From contig JAGYKD010000002.1 of NCBI GenBank assembly GCA_018401695.1, positions 426,636 to 490,635 of the forward strand: a DNA stretch of 64,000 bases, written 5' to 3'. Made by a program: the position numbers and the translations under genes. Below the pieces are notes generated by a model, which did no database searches, was not told where the DNA came from, and saw only the letters and a list, made by a program, of their open reading frames with translations. This DNA comes from Flavobacteriales bacterium. Its GTDB lineage: Bacteria > Bacteroidota > Bacteroidia > CAIKAF01. Below are positions 32,533 through 44,401 of the stretch, piece by piece (position 1 is the first letter of the stretch; each line of letters begins with the position of its first letter).

Positions 32533-33384
32533 TTAATTCTTGGTAAAGTAAGAGGGAAGCAACAACCAAAAGAGACCCGCAAGGCCTAGCCCTAAACCTA
32601 TCCAAGTGGATTTTTTGGGATATTCTTTAAACAAAACTAGGCCGCCCAAGGCAGCAAATACTATGATTCCAATGTTGTTTGAAGGAAAAAAGATAGACTG
32701 AGGAAACCCATGTTTAATGCTTCTAAATATAAAAAACAGGCTTCCAAAATTCACCAAGCCTAAGAGCAACCCCGTCCAAATTCCTAGCTTAAGCTGCGGC
32801 TTTTGAATTTTGGTTTTGGAGCGAAATAGAAAAAACAATCCGGTCAATCCTGCAAAACCAAAGACCAAAGCATACAACAGGTATTGATGCTCCGGAGGCA
32901 CTATACGCGAGTGAAACCCGATAAGTGTATCGGTAAATCCTGCCCCTAAAAAAACCAGTAGGGGCATCCAACGGGCCTTGCTTTTTGCTCCTTTACGTTC
33001 TGTGGTAAAAAATATAGCACTAAAGCTCAAAGCGATGCCTATCCATTGGGCCGAAAGCGGCCATTCCTTGTACATGGCCACACCCATAAGTATGGGAAAA
33101 ACCATAGACAATTTAGCGGCTAGGGTGGTCACAGCAACTCCGGACAATTGGGTAGAATAGGCCATGAGCCAAAACACTACCATAAATAAAAAGCCTAAAA
33201 ATGCCGCCGTTCCCATCCAAAAGCTAAAGAGTGGCAGTTCGTTAATGAATCCAATACTGAGCAAGGCGGCGGTAAAGTAATTCACGGCCAGTGCCAACAG
33301 TATATTGGCTTTTAATTTGCCATACCATTTAAACAAAAGCAATATGGAGGTAGAGAATACAATGCTAAAAATCAAATAAACCAT
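32533..33384 (-). CDS. EamA/DMT-family transporter
   Basis: A 283-residue inner-membrane protein with about ten hydrophobic helices in two repeats of five, the architecture of drug/metabolite transporters. Substrate cannot be told from sequence. It overlaps ribD by 13 nt and precedes yigZ by 5 nt. Coupling to ribD raises the idea that it handles a flavin precursor, but DMT transporters are very diverse and this is speculation. Confidence 0.83.
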   Translation of the reverse strand: MVYLIFSIVFSTSILLLFKWYGKLKANILLALAVNYFTAALLSIGFINELPLFSFWMGTAAFLGFLFMVVFWLMAYSTQLSGVAVTTLAAKLSMVFPILMGVAMYKEWPLSAQWIGIALSFSAIFFTTERKGAKSKARWMPLLVFLGAGFTDTLIGFHSRIVPPEHQYLLYALVFGFAGLTGLFFLFRSKTKIQKPQLKLGIWTGLLLGLVNFGSLFFIFRSIKHGFPQSIFFPSNNIGIIVFAALGGLVLFKEYPKKSTWIGLGLGLAGLFWLLLPSYFTKN

Positions 33385-34421
33385 GCAGGGTCTTTCTTTC
33401 TGTAATGTAATCGTAAGTCGGTGCTGCCCAACATTTTTTTAGTAACCAAAACGGCATCTTGAGGAAGCTCAGGGGCCTTCACATCACCGCCCTTTACCAC
33501 CAAACTTTGCAACACATACATTTCATCCCAAAGGCCGCTTTGGATAAATTGCTTGTGTAAGCGTGCTCCACCTTCCACCAGCAAACTGTTCCCGTCTAAT
33601 AAATGCAATTGCTTCAATAACTTAGGAGCGCTAACTTTATCAAAATTCCAATGTTCCATAGATTGGGCCTTTGGGTGCTTTTGAAAGGGAAATGTGGCCA
33701 TAGAAGGGGCTACTTGGTTCCAAAAAACAATGGGGTTCGGGGAGTTTCCTGCACCAAGACGCACCGATAAAGCGGGAGCGTCTTGAAGCGCTGTTCGGGC
33801 TCCTATGGCAATGTTGTTGTGTTGGGCTCTGAGTCGGTGCACCCATTGTTTGGCTTCCGGTCCCGATATGGCCATTGAGCCCTTAGATTTTTCTTTAAAT
33901 CCAAGAAAGCCATCCATACTTTGTGCCCACTTTAAGGTTATAAAAGGTCTTCCAAATTTTCGCTGTACCATAAAATGGCGATTGAGGGTCATGGAGTCAT
34001 TTTTGCATAAGCCAAGCTCCACTCGAATCCCCGAATTTTCTAATAAGGCAATTCCTTTGCCGGAAACTCTGCTGTCGGGATCGCTTACCGAAACCACCAC
34101 CCGCTCAGGCTTTAACCGAGAAAGCAAAACGGCACAAGATGGGGTTCTACCCTGATGTGCACAGGGCTCCAAACTAACATAAACCGTACAGCCTTTAAGC
34201 GACTCAGGCTTGCCTGCTTGAATCCAGGCTTGAACTTCGGCATGGGCTTCGCCCGGGGTCCAGTGGAACCCCTCTCCTAAAATGGTTTCGTTTTTTACAA
34301 TTACAGCACCTACCATTGGATTAGTGCCCACAGACAGTTTTCCAAGCTTTGCTAAAGCAAGGCAGCGTTCCATATACTGCACGTCTGATTCTCCCTGGGC
34401 TAATTTGGAGCCGGTATTCAT
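33372..34421 (-). CDS. ribD: Riboflavin biosynthesis deaminase/reductase
   Basis: A 349-residue bifunctional enzyme for steps 2 and 3 of riboflavin synthesis. The N-terminal deaminase has zinc ligands H60 (HAE), C87 and C96 (EPCAHQGRTPSC), with E62 as proton carrier. The C-terminal reductase starts near residue 160 (RPFITLKWAQSMDG) and contains LLVEGGARLHKQF near 290. Length is normal. A TAnnTTTG-like box (TAATATTG, 34426-34433) ends 4 nt before the start. No FMN riboswitch is seen upstream. Confidence 0.93.
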   Translation of the reverse strand: MNTGSKLAQGESDVQYMERCLALAKLGKLSVGTNPMVGAVIVKNETILGEGFHWTPGEAHAEVQAWIQAGKPESLKGCTVYVSLEPCAHQGRTPSCAVLLSRLKPERVVVSVSDPDSRVSGKGIALLENSGIRVELGLCKNDSMTLNRHFMVQRKFGRPFITLKWAQSMDGFLGFKEKSKGSMAISGPEAKQWVHRLRAQHNNIAIGARTALQDAPALSVRLGAGNSPNPIVFWNQVAPSMATFPFQKHPKAQSMEHWNFDKVSAPKLLKQLHLLDGNSLLVEGGARLHKQFIQSGLWDEMYVLQSLVVKGGDVKAPELPQDAVLVTKKMLGSTDLRLHYRKKDPAWFI

Positions 34422-34577
34422 GGCGCAATATTACCAAAAATGCAGGCTTGTGCTTCATTTCGGGTTTCATTCCCCGAAAGATTGCCTTAGTTTCTTTTTG
34501 AAAAATACCGGGAATAGGCCAAGCTTTTTTTCGGTATTAAAGTTTTTGAAAATGGGCGGTTCCTTTCCCTCAACTTT

Positions 34578-34585
34578 TATCTTTG
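34578..34585 (+). promoter_or_regulatory. -7 box of the DUF481 gene
   Basis: TATCTTTG, an exact consensus match, 18 nt before the ATG at 34604. No suitably spaced -33 TTG was found. Confidence 0.5.
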
Positions 34586-34603
34586 CCCGCAAATCTTTTA
34601 TTC

Positions 34604-35365
34604 ATGCGCTACTCTTTGTTGCTTTTTCTATGGGCTCCTTTGGTGCTTTTTGGACAAGACTCCACTCAAACTAAAACAAAAGACACCCTTAAAGTCAAGT
34701 ACTTAGTTAGTTCAGACCTTTCGGTTACTGCCGGTAATTTAACTTCTTTTACTACAGTCAATAAAGGCCAGTTGGATTTAGAAAAGCGAGTATGGGGTTT
34801 AAACTCCACCGTTTTATTCCGTTATGGAACTTTAGAAGGGGATATTAATGCGCGAGAATTTAATGCAATTTCCGCGGGATCTCTTTTCCCTCAAAATAGG
34901 ATATATGGGTTTATCAACGGAGGCTACGAATTCAGCTTTTTAAGAGGCTTCAACAATCGGGCTTTTGGGGGTGCGGGTATTTCTTTTCGGATGTTTAGAC
35001 AAGAAAACAACAAGCTGGAAACCTTTTTCAATGCACTTTATGAATTCACCGAATTTAATGCTCCCATTGCTGTGGATGGCGATACCAGCAATACGCTCAG
35101 TACAGCACGCGGAGTATTGGGTTGGACAGGAACCCACAAGGTGTTTGCACAAAAACTCATCATTACCCATGCAGGAAAATTCCAACAATCGCTTCAAAAT
35201 CTAGACAACTACAGGTTCGAAGGAAATGTGAACCTTACCCTGCCCATTTTTTCTGTTTTAAGCGTTAAAACAGGGGTTCAATACACCTACGAAAACATTG
35301 TCCTGGACGGTAGGCAAAATTCCGACTTCATTTGGACCTTTGGGGTTGTATTGACCAATATTTAA
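34604..35365 (+). CDS. DUF481 outer-membrane beta-barrel protein
   Basis: A 253-residue exported protein: signal peptide (MRYSLLLFLWAPLVLFG), then alternating-hydrophobicity strands with aromatic girdles, as in beta-barrels. The DUF481 pattern is visible (YLVSSDLSVTAGN, FFNALYEFTEF, FEGNVNLTLPIFSVLSVKTG). The ATG at 34604 is chosen over an in-frame ATG at 34583 because it opens the signal peptide. Probable outer-membrane protein; ligand or function unknown. The prmC frame begins 3 nt after its stop. Confidence 0.8.
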   Translation: MRYSLLLFLWAPLVLFGQDSTQTKTKDTLKVKYLVSSDLSVTAGNLTSFTTVNKGQLDLEKRVWGLNSTVLFRYGTLEGDINAREFNAISAGSLFPQNRIYGFINGGYEFSFLRGFNNRAFGGAGISFRMFRQENNKLETFFNALYEFTEFNAPIAVDGDTSNTLSTARGVLGWTGTHKVFAQKLIITHAGKFQQSLQNLDNYRFEGNVNLTLPIFSVLSVKTGVQYTYENIVLDGRQNSDFIWTFGVVLTNI

Positions 35366-35368
35366 ATT

Positions 35369-38728
<3,360 letters not shown>

Positions 38729-39083
38729 GTTTGATTTGCTGACCTCCTACAAAGCTTTGTCGCTGGCTCAATCTAAATGCTATGGCCTGGATTCTTTGCA
38801 ACCGTTGCAAAACGGTAGGCTTTAAAGAGGGGTTTAGCTCGTTGGGCTTATCCAGAATTTCTTCTAAGATGACCCACATATGCCACAAACAGGTTTCTAA
38901 GTCCAAACTTGTTCTGCTTGCCTGCAAATGCTCTTGTATTTGGTTTAATTCAGGCACCATTTCTTTAAAATAGGTACCGTCGCCCATCAGCAGTTCTCCC
39001 GAAAGCTGACGAAGCTGTGTCTGAAGTTGTATTATTAAGTTTCCCATACTACGAATCTAATCCGCAGGGCTGGTTCCAGCCGT

Positions 39084-39107
39084 TTTATAAACGTTTATAA
39101 ACGTTTA
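39084..39107. repeat. Tandem 10-bp repeat TTTATAAACG
   Basis: Two exact copies (39084-39093, 39094-39103) plus TTTA. AAACGTTT palindromes are embedded, so it could be an operator for a dimeric regulator. Confidence 0.5.
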
Positions 39108-39116
39108 GAGACCATT

Positions 39117-39341
39117 GACGCCTTGTGTTTTCAAGTTTATAACCCTGGCCAAGGCGTCAGGGGCGAATTAAGGCACGGACAAATCGAAAGGCCACTGACG
39201 CTTCGGCAAGGGCAGACCGGAGTTTATTGTTTGTAAATGAGGACCCCTGACGCTGCGTGCTGACGCTGCGGTCAGCATCTTTGAGTCAGGAAAAAATACT
39301 TGAGAATTGGACCTAACGCAACCCCTGACGCTGCGGTCAGG
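39117..39341. repeat. Cluster of TGACGC-type hairpins
   Basis: GACGCCTTG pairs with CAAGGCGTC (39117-39125 with 39150-39158). CCTGAC/GTCAGG (39246-39251 with 39285-39290) encloses TGCTGAC-GCTGCG-GTCAGCA (39258-39277). CCTGAC-GCTGCG-GTCAGG recurs at 39324-39341. The loop GCTGCG is the same each time. No T run follows, so they are not simple terminators. They differ in motif from the nine GC-rich elements. Confidence 0.65.
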
Positions 39342-39590
39342 ACAGGATCGCCGCCAGAATAGCAACGCGTCAACGGTCTCGTTTATATCTTTCGGGGTGT
39401 ACCCTTGGAGGTTTCCTTATAGAGTTCATAAAAATGAGAAAAAAACCTTAATGTATTTTTTGTATAAATGATTATATCTTATTTAATATCAAATATTTAG
39501 GGATAATTATTTAGATTGACCTTAAAAGCACCTTAAAGGCATTAGATTGGAATACCTTTCCGCTAAACTACACAGAACCATTTGCTTTGT

Positions 39591-39598
39591 TATTTTTG
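39591..39598 (+). promoter_or_regulatory. -7 box of dapA
   Basis: TATTTTTG, an exact consensus match, 15 nt before the dapA ATG. No matching -33 was located. Confidence 0.5.
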
Positions 39599-39613
39599 CA
39601 TAAATCAGGGTTT

Positions 39614-40498
39614 ATGAACGCATGGAAAGGTACCGGGGTTGCCATGGTAACTCCCTTTAAAGAAGACGGAAGCATTGACTATGAAGTCTTACATTCTCTT
39701 ACTGATTATTTAATCCAAGGCGGTGTCGATTATTTGGTGGTCAATGGCACCACCGCCGAAAACCCGGTGTTGAACGAAAACGAAAAACAAGCCATTCTTT
39801 CTGAGGTGGTCAAGGCCAATAATGGTCGGGTGCCTGTGGTTTTTGGTTTGGGTGGAAACCACACCAATCAGGTGCTCGAAAGTTTGTTCCAATTCGACCT
39901 ATCCGGAGTTTCGGCCTTATTGTCCGTAACTCCTTACTACAATAAACCGGGGCAACGCGGTCTTTATGCACACTTTGGAGCCTTAGCAGAAGTAAGTCCG
40001 CTTCCTATAATGCTGTATAATGTGCCCGGGCGCACCGGCATACATTTGCAAACCGATACGGTACTGGCATTGGCCAATAAATACCCTCAATTTATTGGAA
40101 TCAAGGAGGCCAGCGGAGATTTTAGACATATTACTCGGCTCATTAAGGAACGGCCAAGAGAAGATTTTGCCGTCATTTCCGGAGACGATGCACTCACCTT
40201 ACCCTTAATTGCCTCTGGCTGCGACGGAGTTATTTCTGTTATTGCCAATGCGCTTCCCAAGCCATTCTCAGGTATGGTAGCCGATGCCCTGGCCAATAAT
40301 TTGGCTGAGGCACAAGAAACGCATCTGGAACTCTTTGAATTAATGCACCTTATTTTCGAGGAACAAAGCCCCGGAGGAGTTAAGGCATTAATGCAGCATT
40401 TGGGTATTTGTCGCGCCTACATGCGTTTGCCTTTGGTTCCCATAGAGGAAAGCCTAAAAGACCGCATCATAAAAGCTGCTAAAGCATTAAATGTATGA
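39614..40498 (+). CDS. dapA: 4-hydroxy-tetrahydrodipicolinate synthase
   Basis: A 294-residue TIM-barrel aldolase condensing pyruvate with aspartate semialdehyde for lysine and diaminopimelate. Schiff-base Lys near 163 (GIKEASGDF), Tyr near 135 and Arg (YNVPGRTG) are present. The pyruvate loop reads GTTAENPVL where GTTGESPTL is usual. A start codon 27 nt upstream is in frame, but the ATG at 39614 fits the family. It overlaps the next gene by ATGA. Confidence 0.92.
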   Translation: MNAWKGTGVAMVTPFKEDGSIDYEVLHSLTDYLIQGGVDYLVVNGTTAENPVLNENEKQAILSEVVKANNGRVPVVFGLGGNHTNQVLESLFQFDLSGVSALLSVTPYYNKPGQRGLYAHFGALAEVSPLPIMLYNVPGRTGIHLQTDTVLALANKYPQFIGIKEASGDFRHITRLIKERPREDFAVISGDDALTLPLIASGCDGVISVIANALPKPFSGMVADALANNLAEAQETHLELFELMHLIFEEQSPGGVKALMQHLGICRAYMRLPLVPIEESLKDRIIKAAKALNV

Positions 40499-41463
40499 GA
40501 TTAATCTTTTTTCTCATAGCCACTTTTTTTTGCTTGGGCCATGGGGCGGCACAATCGCCCGATAAATCCATTTTCCAAAATAGGGGAGCGGTGCGCGATT
40601 TTGCCATTAGTCCCGACGGACAATGGTTGGTTATGGCCCACGAACATGAGGCACTTACACTTTGGGACACACGCAACGGAGCGCAAAAAGCCAGCTATTT
40701 GGGCTTTCGCTATTCGCCCATGTGCTTAACCTTTAGCCCTGACGGTCGCTACGTGGCTGTTGGGTCCGGGGATTCTTTGGTACGGGTGCTTTCTGTTCCT
40801 GCCCTGCGTTTGGTTTCTGCATTACAAGGCCACTTAAACTGGGTATACGACGTGGAGTGGCATCCCAAACGCAACGAAATCATTAGCGGCAGCACGGACA
40901 GCACTATTGCGGTTTGGTCCAAATCGGGTAGTCCTATGCTGCGTCAACTTAAAAAACACCAAGATTGGGTCTGGACGGTGCTGCTCTCCCACGACCAAAA
41001 ACATCTGTACAGCTCGGCTGGCAGCAAAGAACTGTACCGCTGGGACTACGAAGAAGGGGAGGTTGTGACCCGTTTTTATGGCCATCATGCGGCCATTTTT
41101 GGTCTGGCAGAGCATCCAAATAAAATGCAGCTGGCTTCCGCCTCTTGGGATGGTACGGTACGCATTTGGAACAGCAGTTCGGGCAACGAAGTACAAATTC
41201 TAACCCCTAGAGGAGCCATGCAAGCCATTAGCTACAGTCCGGATGGCAAGTTCTTGGTGGTAGCAGACAAAGGCGGAGACATATACATTTACGAAACCAA
41301 AAACTGGCAAAAAGAGCGTGAATTTCAGGCGCATGCCGGCGGAATTTATGCGCTCAAATTTCAGAAAACCGAAGAGGGACTTATGTTGCTTAGCGGCGGA
41401 GCTGACGGTTACCTCAAGTTTTGGGGTTGGGAACGCATTATGGGCAAAGCCTTTCGTCCTTAG
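40495..41463 (+). CDS. Exported WD40-repeat protein
   Basis: A 322-residue protein: signal peptide (MRLIFFLIATFFCLGHGAAQ), then seven WD40-like repeats forming one beta-propeller (FAISPDGQWLVMA, LTFSPDGRYVAVG, VEWHPKRNEIISG, ASWDGTVRIWN, ISYSPDGKFLVVA). No enzymatic domain. Probably a periplasmic or surface protein-binding scaffold. It is translationally coupled to dapA, but no functional link is evident. Confidence 0.85.
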   Translation: MRLIFFLIATFFCLGHGAAQSPDKSIFQNRGAVRDFAISPDGQWLVMAHEHEALTLWDTRNGAQKASYLGFRYSPMCLTFSPDGRYVAVGSGDSLVRVLSVPALRLVSALQGHLNWVYDVEWHPKRNEIISGSTDSTIAVWSKSGSPMLRQLKKHQDWVWTVLLSHDQKHLYSSAGSKELYRWDYEEGEVVTRFYGHHAAIFGLAEHPNKMQLASASWDGTVRIWNSSSGNEVQILTPRGAMQAISYSPDGKFLVVADKGGDIYIYETKNWQKEREFQAHAGGIYALKFQKTEEGLMLLSGGADGYLKFWGWERIMGKAFRP

Positions 41464-41473
41464 TTTATTGTTT

Positions 41474-41622
41474 GGGCGCCTTTTCCGGCCGCACACTACA
41501 AGTCCTCACTTGCAGGGCACGTTTGGCTAGGCGCTTCGTGGGCCCCCTAAGTGTGGGGGCCTCCGTGCGCCAAGCCAAATCGGCCCTCCAAGTTCCGGGC
41601 TTTTCGCTGCGTCCGGGGCGCA
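41474..41622 (+). repeat. Structured GC-rich intergenic element, copy 6
   Basis: Terminal stem GCGCC/GGCGC (41476-41480 with 41617-41621). AAGTCCTC is at 41500-41507. Outer stem TTGGCT/AGCCAA (41523-41528 with 41573-41578), middle GGCGC/GCGCC (41530-41534 with 41567-41571) and central CCCCC/GGGGG (41543-41547 with 41555-41559). CCTCC follows at 41560-41564, and GGGCTTTTCGC is at 41597-41607. It has the same layout as copies 1 and 2 with different stem sequences. Confidence 0.87.
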
Positions 41623-41645
41623 AAGATTAGCTTTAAAATGAACAC

Positions 41646-41795
41646 CGCGCGCCGGGCGAAGGGAAGTAGCCTTGAGAAGCCAAAAGCCTGGAGCATAGAG
41701 CTTTTGCCTGGCTCCCTTTGGGGAGACCCGGCAAAAGCCTAGGCTCCGGCTTTTGGCAAACAAGCTACGCACGGAGACCGGATATTTGCCGGCCT
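41646..41795 (-). repeat. Structured GC-rich intergenic element, copy 7
   Basis: It lies next to copy 6 in opposite orientation. Stems: GTAGC/GCTAC (41666-41670 with 41764-41768), GCCAAAAGCC/GGCTTTTGGC (41679-41688 with 41748-41757) and AGCTTTTGCC/GGCAAAAGCC (41699-41708 with 41730-41739). The constant motifs are weaker here than in copy 6. The remaining bases of 41464-41847 hold no gene. Confidence 0.72.
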
Positions 41796-41847
41796 CCAAA
41801 GAATAGATACCTAAAATATGGAAAAGCCGGCAACGCGCCCAGCACCC

Positions 41848-43098
41848 TTAAACTAGCTCAACGGCATATTTTTCTTTATCGTAAGCCCCTTGGGCTAATT
41901 TTTCGCGCACTTTGGCAAAAGACTCAATGGTGTATTGGACATCTTCCATGGTGTGCACTGCGGTAGGTATCAATCGCAGAATTATAACCCCCTTGGGCAC
42001 CACAGGATACAGCACCACTGAACAAAAAATACCAAAGTTTTCGCGCAAATCTACTACCAGATTTGAGGCTTCGGCCGGTCCTCCTGAAAGGTGCACCGGA
42101 GTGACGGGTGAATTGGTTTTTCCCAAATCAAAGCCTACCTCTTTGAGTCCTTGTTGCAAAGCGCGAACTACACGCCACAAATTTTCTTTGAATTCCGGGC
42201 GGTCGCGCATGAGCTCCAAGCGTTTAAGTCCGCCAACCACCAATGGCATAGGCAGCGACTTAGCAAAAATTTGGCTTCGCGTATTGTATTTTAAAAAGCT
42301 AATGATTTCTGGTGCACCGGCAATAAATGCGCCAATGGAGGCAAAACTTTTAGCGAAGGTGCCAAAATATACGTCAATTTCGTCTTGCACCCCTTGTTCT
42401 TGACCGGTTCCGCCCAATCGAGGCCCCATAGTTCCTACGCCGTGGGCGTCGTCCACCAAAAGTCTAAAGTTGTATTTCTTTTTTAGGGCTACAATGCCTT
42501 TTAGGTCACCCTGGTCGCCTGCCATGCCAAAAACCCCTTCGGTAATGACCAAAATGCCGCCTCCGGTTTTTTCGACCACTCCGGTGGCATGCTTTAATTG
42601 CTTTTCCAGGGATTCCAAGTCGTTGTGCTTAAACATGAAACGCTTGCCCAAGTGCATGCGTACGCCGTCTACCAAACAAGCATGGCTTTCGGCATCATAT
42701 ACCACCACATCTTGGCGACCGAGCAGGGCATCTACTACGCTCATAATGCCCTGATAGCCATAATTGAGGAGCATACCGGCAGGTTTATCTACAAAAGCCG
42801 CCAATTCTTGCTCGAGTTGCTCATGCAAATCTGACTCGCCGGTCATCATGCGGGCTCCCATAGGTAAGGAAAGGCCGTATTTTTGTGCGGCTTCGGAATC
42901 TGCTTGACGCACTTCGGGATGGTTGGCAAGCCCTAAATAGTTGTTTAGAGACCAAACCAGCACATCTTTACCGCGAAATTTCATGCGGTTGGATATTTCT
43001 CCTTCCAACTTTGGAAAGGCAAAATAACCGTGGGCTACAGCGGCATACTGACCCAAAGGGCCAGGATTTTTCCTAATTTTATCAAAAATATCTCCCAT
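41848..43098 (-). CDS. PLP alpha-oxoamine synthase, serine palmitoyltransferase-like
   Basis: A 416-residue fold-type I PLP enzyme. PLP Lys250 is in GTFAKSFASIG, D217 and H219 in LLVDDAHGVG, and H139 in AESHAC. FAKSFASIGAF is typical of bacterial serine palmitoyltransferases and of the cysteate acyltransferase of sulfonolipid (capnine) synthesis in Bacteroidota, rather than of 2-amino-3-ketobutyrate ligase or 5-aminolevulinate synthase. It would condense serine or cysteate with an acyl thioester to start a long-chain base. There is no acyl carrier protein or ketoreductase gene beside it. It diverges from bamD. Confidence 0.85.
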   Translation of the reverse strand: MGDIFDKIRKNPGPLGQYAAVAHGYFAFPKLEGEISNRMKFRGKDVLVWSLNNYLGLANHPEVRQADSEAAQKYGLSLPMGARMMTGESDLHEQLEQELAAFVDKPAGMLLNYGYQGIMSVVDALLGRQDVVVYDAESHACLVDGVRMHLGKRFMFKHNDLESLEKQLKHATGVVEKTGGGILVITEGVFGMAGDQGDLKGIVALKKKYNFRLLVDDAHGVGTMGPRLGGTGQEQGVQDEIDVYFGTFAKSFASIGAFIAGAPEIISFLKYNTRSQIFAKSLPMPLVVGGLKRLELMRDRPEFKENLWRVVRALQQGLKEVGFDLGKTNSPVTPVHLSGGPAEASNLVVDLRENFGIFCSVVLYPVVPKGVIILRLIPTAVHTMEDVQYTIESFAKVREKLAQGAYDKEKYAVELV

Positions 43099-43134
43099 AA
43101 TAGATGCTCAAGTATGCGGCACAAAATAATAACA

Positions 43135-43142
43135 TATTTTCG
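43135..43142 (+). promoter_or_regulatory. Possible -7 box upstream of bamD
   Basis: TATTTTCG, one base off consensus, 69 nt before the bamD start at 43212. Confidence 0.35.
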
Positions 43143-43211
43143 TGCCGGAATATGGAACTTAACAAAAGAACAAGTAATAAACAGGCGAAAGGGACGTTTC
43201 GTTCGACAGGA

Positions 43212-44036
43212 ATGAAGAGTTACGCACAAATCATAGGTATTTTGCTCACCTCCTTTTGGCTTGCGGCCTCATGTGGAGACTATGGCAAGGTGCTAAAAGG
43301 CTCTGATTATCAAGCAAAACGCGCCTTGGCCCTTGATTTATATCAAAAGGAAAAGTACAAAAGGGCCTTGCCGCTTTGGGAAGAGCTTTTTGGAATTATT
43401 AGAGGTTCCAACACCGCCGAAGAGACCCATTGGTATTTGGCCAATACCTATTTTCAGGTGGGAGATATGCTTTTAGCTAACTATTACTACAGCTTGTTTG
43501 TAAAGAATTTTCCAAAAAGCACCCATAGGGAGGAGGCCATGTATATGTCGGCCTTTAGTCTGTACAAAGCCAGCCCCAGATATACACTAGACCAAACGGC
43601 AAGTTTGGAAGCCATTCAGTCTTTTCAAAATTTTGTGGACATGTATCCCGAAAGTGCGCGCTTAACCGAAGCCAACCGATTGGTCGACGAACTGTTGGCC
43701 AAATTGGAACGCAAAATGCTAAACCAAGCGCATTTGCATTACGTACGCCAAGAATACAGAGCCGCAATAACCACTTGGGAAACTGTATTGCAGGATTTTC
43801 CGGATACCGAAAAGCGATTTGAAGTTTACTTCCAAATCATTAAAGCTTCCTACGAATTTGCCGATTTAAGCATTAAACAACGAAAGTGGGAAAGATTTTC
43901 GGATGTAATTGATTATTACCGTACCTTTGCAGACCGGTTAAAGGGCAGTCCTTATGCGTCTGATGCCAAAACTCTGATGCTAAAAGCAGAAGAACAAAAG
44001 GCCCTAGCCCCAAAACCTAACGATGAAGATGTTTAG
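43212..44036 (+). CDS. bamD: Outer-membrane assembly lipoprotein BamD
   Basis: A 274-residue lipoprotein of the beta-barrel assembly machine. The signal ends in a lipobox LAASC (Cys about 20), so Lgt would acylate it. TPR-like helical repeats follow (KYKRALPLWEELFG, LANTYFQVGDMLLANYYYSLFVKNFP, YPESARLTEANRLVDELLAKLERK). The frame is open to 43104, but the ATG at 43212 opens the signal peptide. It begins the bamD-rpoZ-coaBC-DUF4835 operon. Confidence 0.9.
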   Translation: MKSYAQIIGILLTSFWLAASCGDYGKVLKGSDYQAKRALALDLYQKEKYKRALPLWEELFGIIRGSNTAEETHWYLANTYFQVGDMLLANYYYSLFVKNFPKSTHREEAMYMSAFSLYKASPRYTLDQTASLEAIQSFQNFVDMYPESARLTEANRLVDELLAKLERKMLNQAHLHYVRQEYRAAITTWETVLQDFPDTEKRFEVYFQIIKASYEFADLSIKQRKWERFSDVIDYYRTFADRLKGSPYASDAKTLMLKAEEQKALAPKPNDEDV

Positions 44037-44047
44037 AAGCCAAACGC

Positions 44048-44398
44048 ATGAGCCAGCTTAAACGATTGAACGCAGAATCTACTACAGTAACCAGAGATTT
44101 GTCTAAATTAAATCTCCGCACCGGAAATATTTACGAATCTCTATCCTTGATTTCTGCCCGTGCCAACCAAATTCAGGTGCAGTTGAAAGAAGAAGTGCGC
44201 AGCAAGTTGGAGGAGTTCATTACCCATTCCGATAATCTGGAGGAGGTAATGGAAAACCGTGAGCAAATCGAAATTAGCCGCTTCTACGAACGTATGCCAA
44301 AACCAGTGGCTATGGCTTACGAGGAATGGTTGCAAAACCAAATTTATTTCCGGAACGAAACTACTGGAAACTCAAGCGATCCGGAGACTGAAGCCTAA
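44048..44398 (+). CDS. rpoZ: RNA polymerase omega subunit, Bacteroidota type
   Basis: A 116-residue protein with the omega core LRTGNIYESLSLISARANQIQ near 22-42, a diverged form of the RpoZ helix. The C-terminal helices are specific to this phylum. It would stabilise the beta-prime subunit. It lies between bamD (11 nt) and coaBC (3 nt), the usual place in Bacteroidota. Assignment rests partly on that context. Confidence 0.85.
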   Translation: MSQLKRLNAESTTVTRDLSKLNLRTGNIYESLSLISARANQIQVQLKEEVRSKLEEFITHSDNLEEVMENREQIEISRFYERMPKPVAMAYEEWLQNQIYFRNETTGNSSDPETEA

Positions 44399-44401
44399 GC
44401 C

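Larger units (their letters stand above)
39048..39613. other. 566-bp non-coding gap with hairpins
   Basis: It holds a tandem palindromic repeat (39084-39107), a cluster of hairpins (39117-39341), and then about 200 bp of very AT-rich DNA (39400-39560) leading to the dapA promoter. No credible protein frame was seen. Confidence 0.6.

Noticed and set aside
34422..34603. FMN riboswitch near ribD
   Set aside because: The 182-bp divergent gap shows none of the conserved RFN-element sequence, and the ribD -7 box lies 4 nt from its start, leaving no leader.
39117..39341. CRISPR-like array suggested by repeated TGACGC motifs
   Set aside because: The repeats are short hairpins at irregular spacing without unique spacers of constant length, and no cas gene is near.
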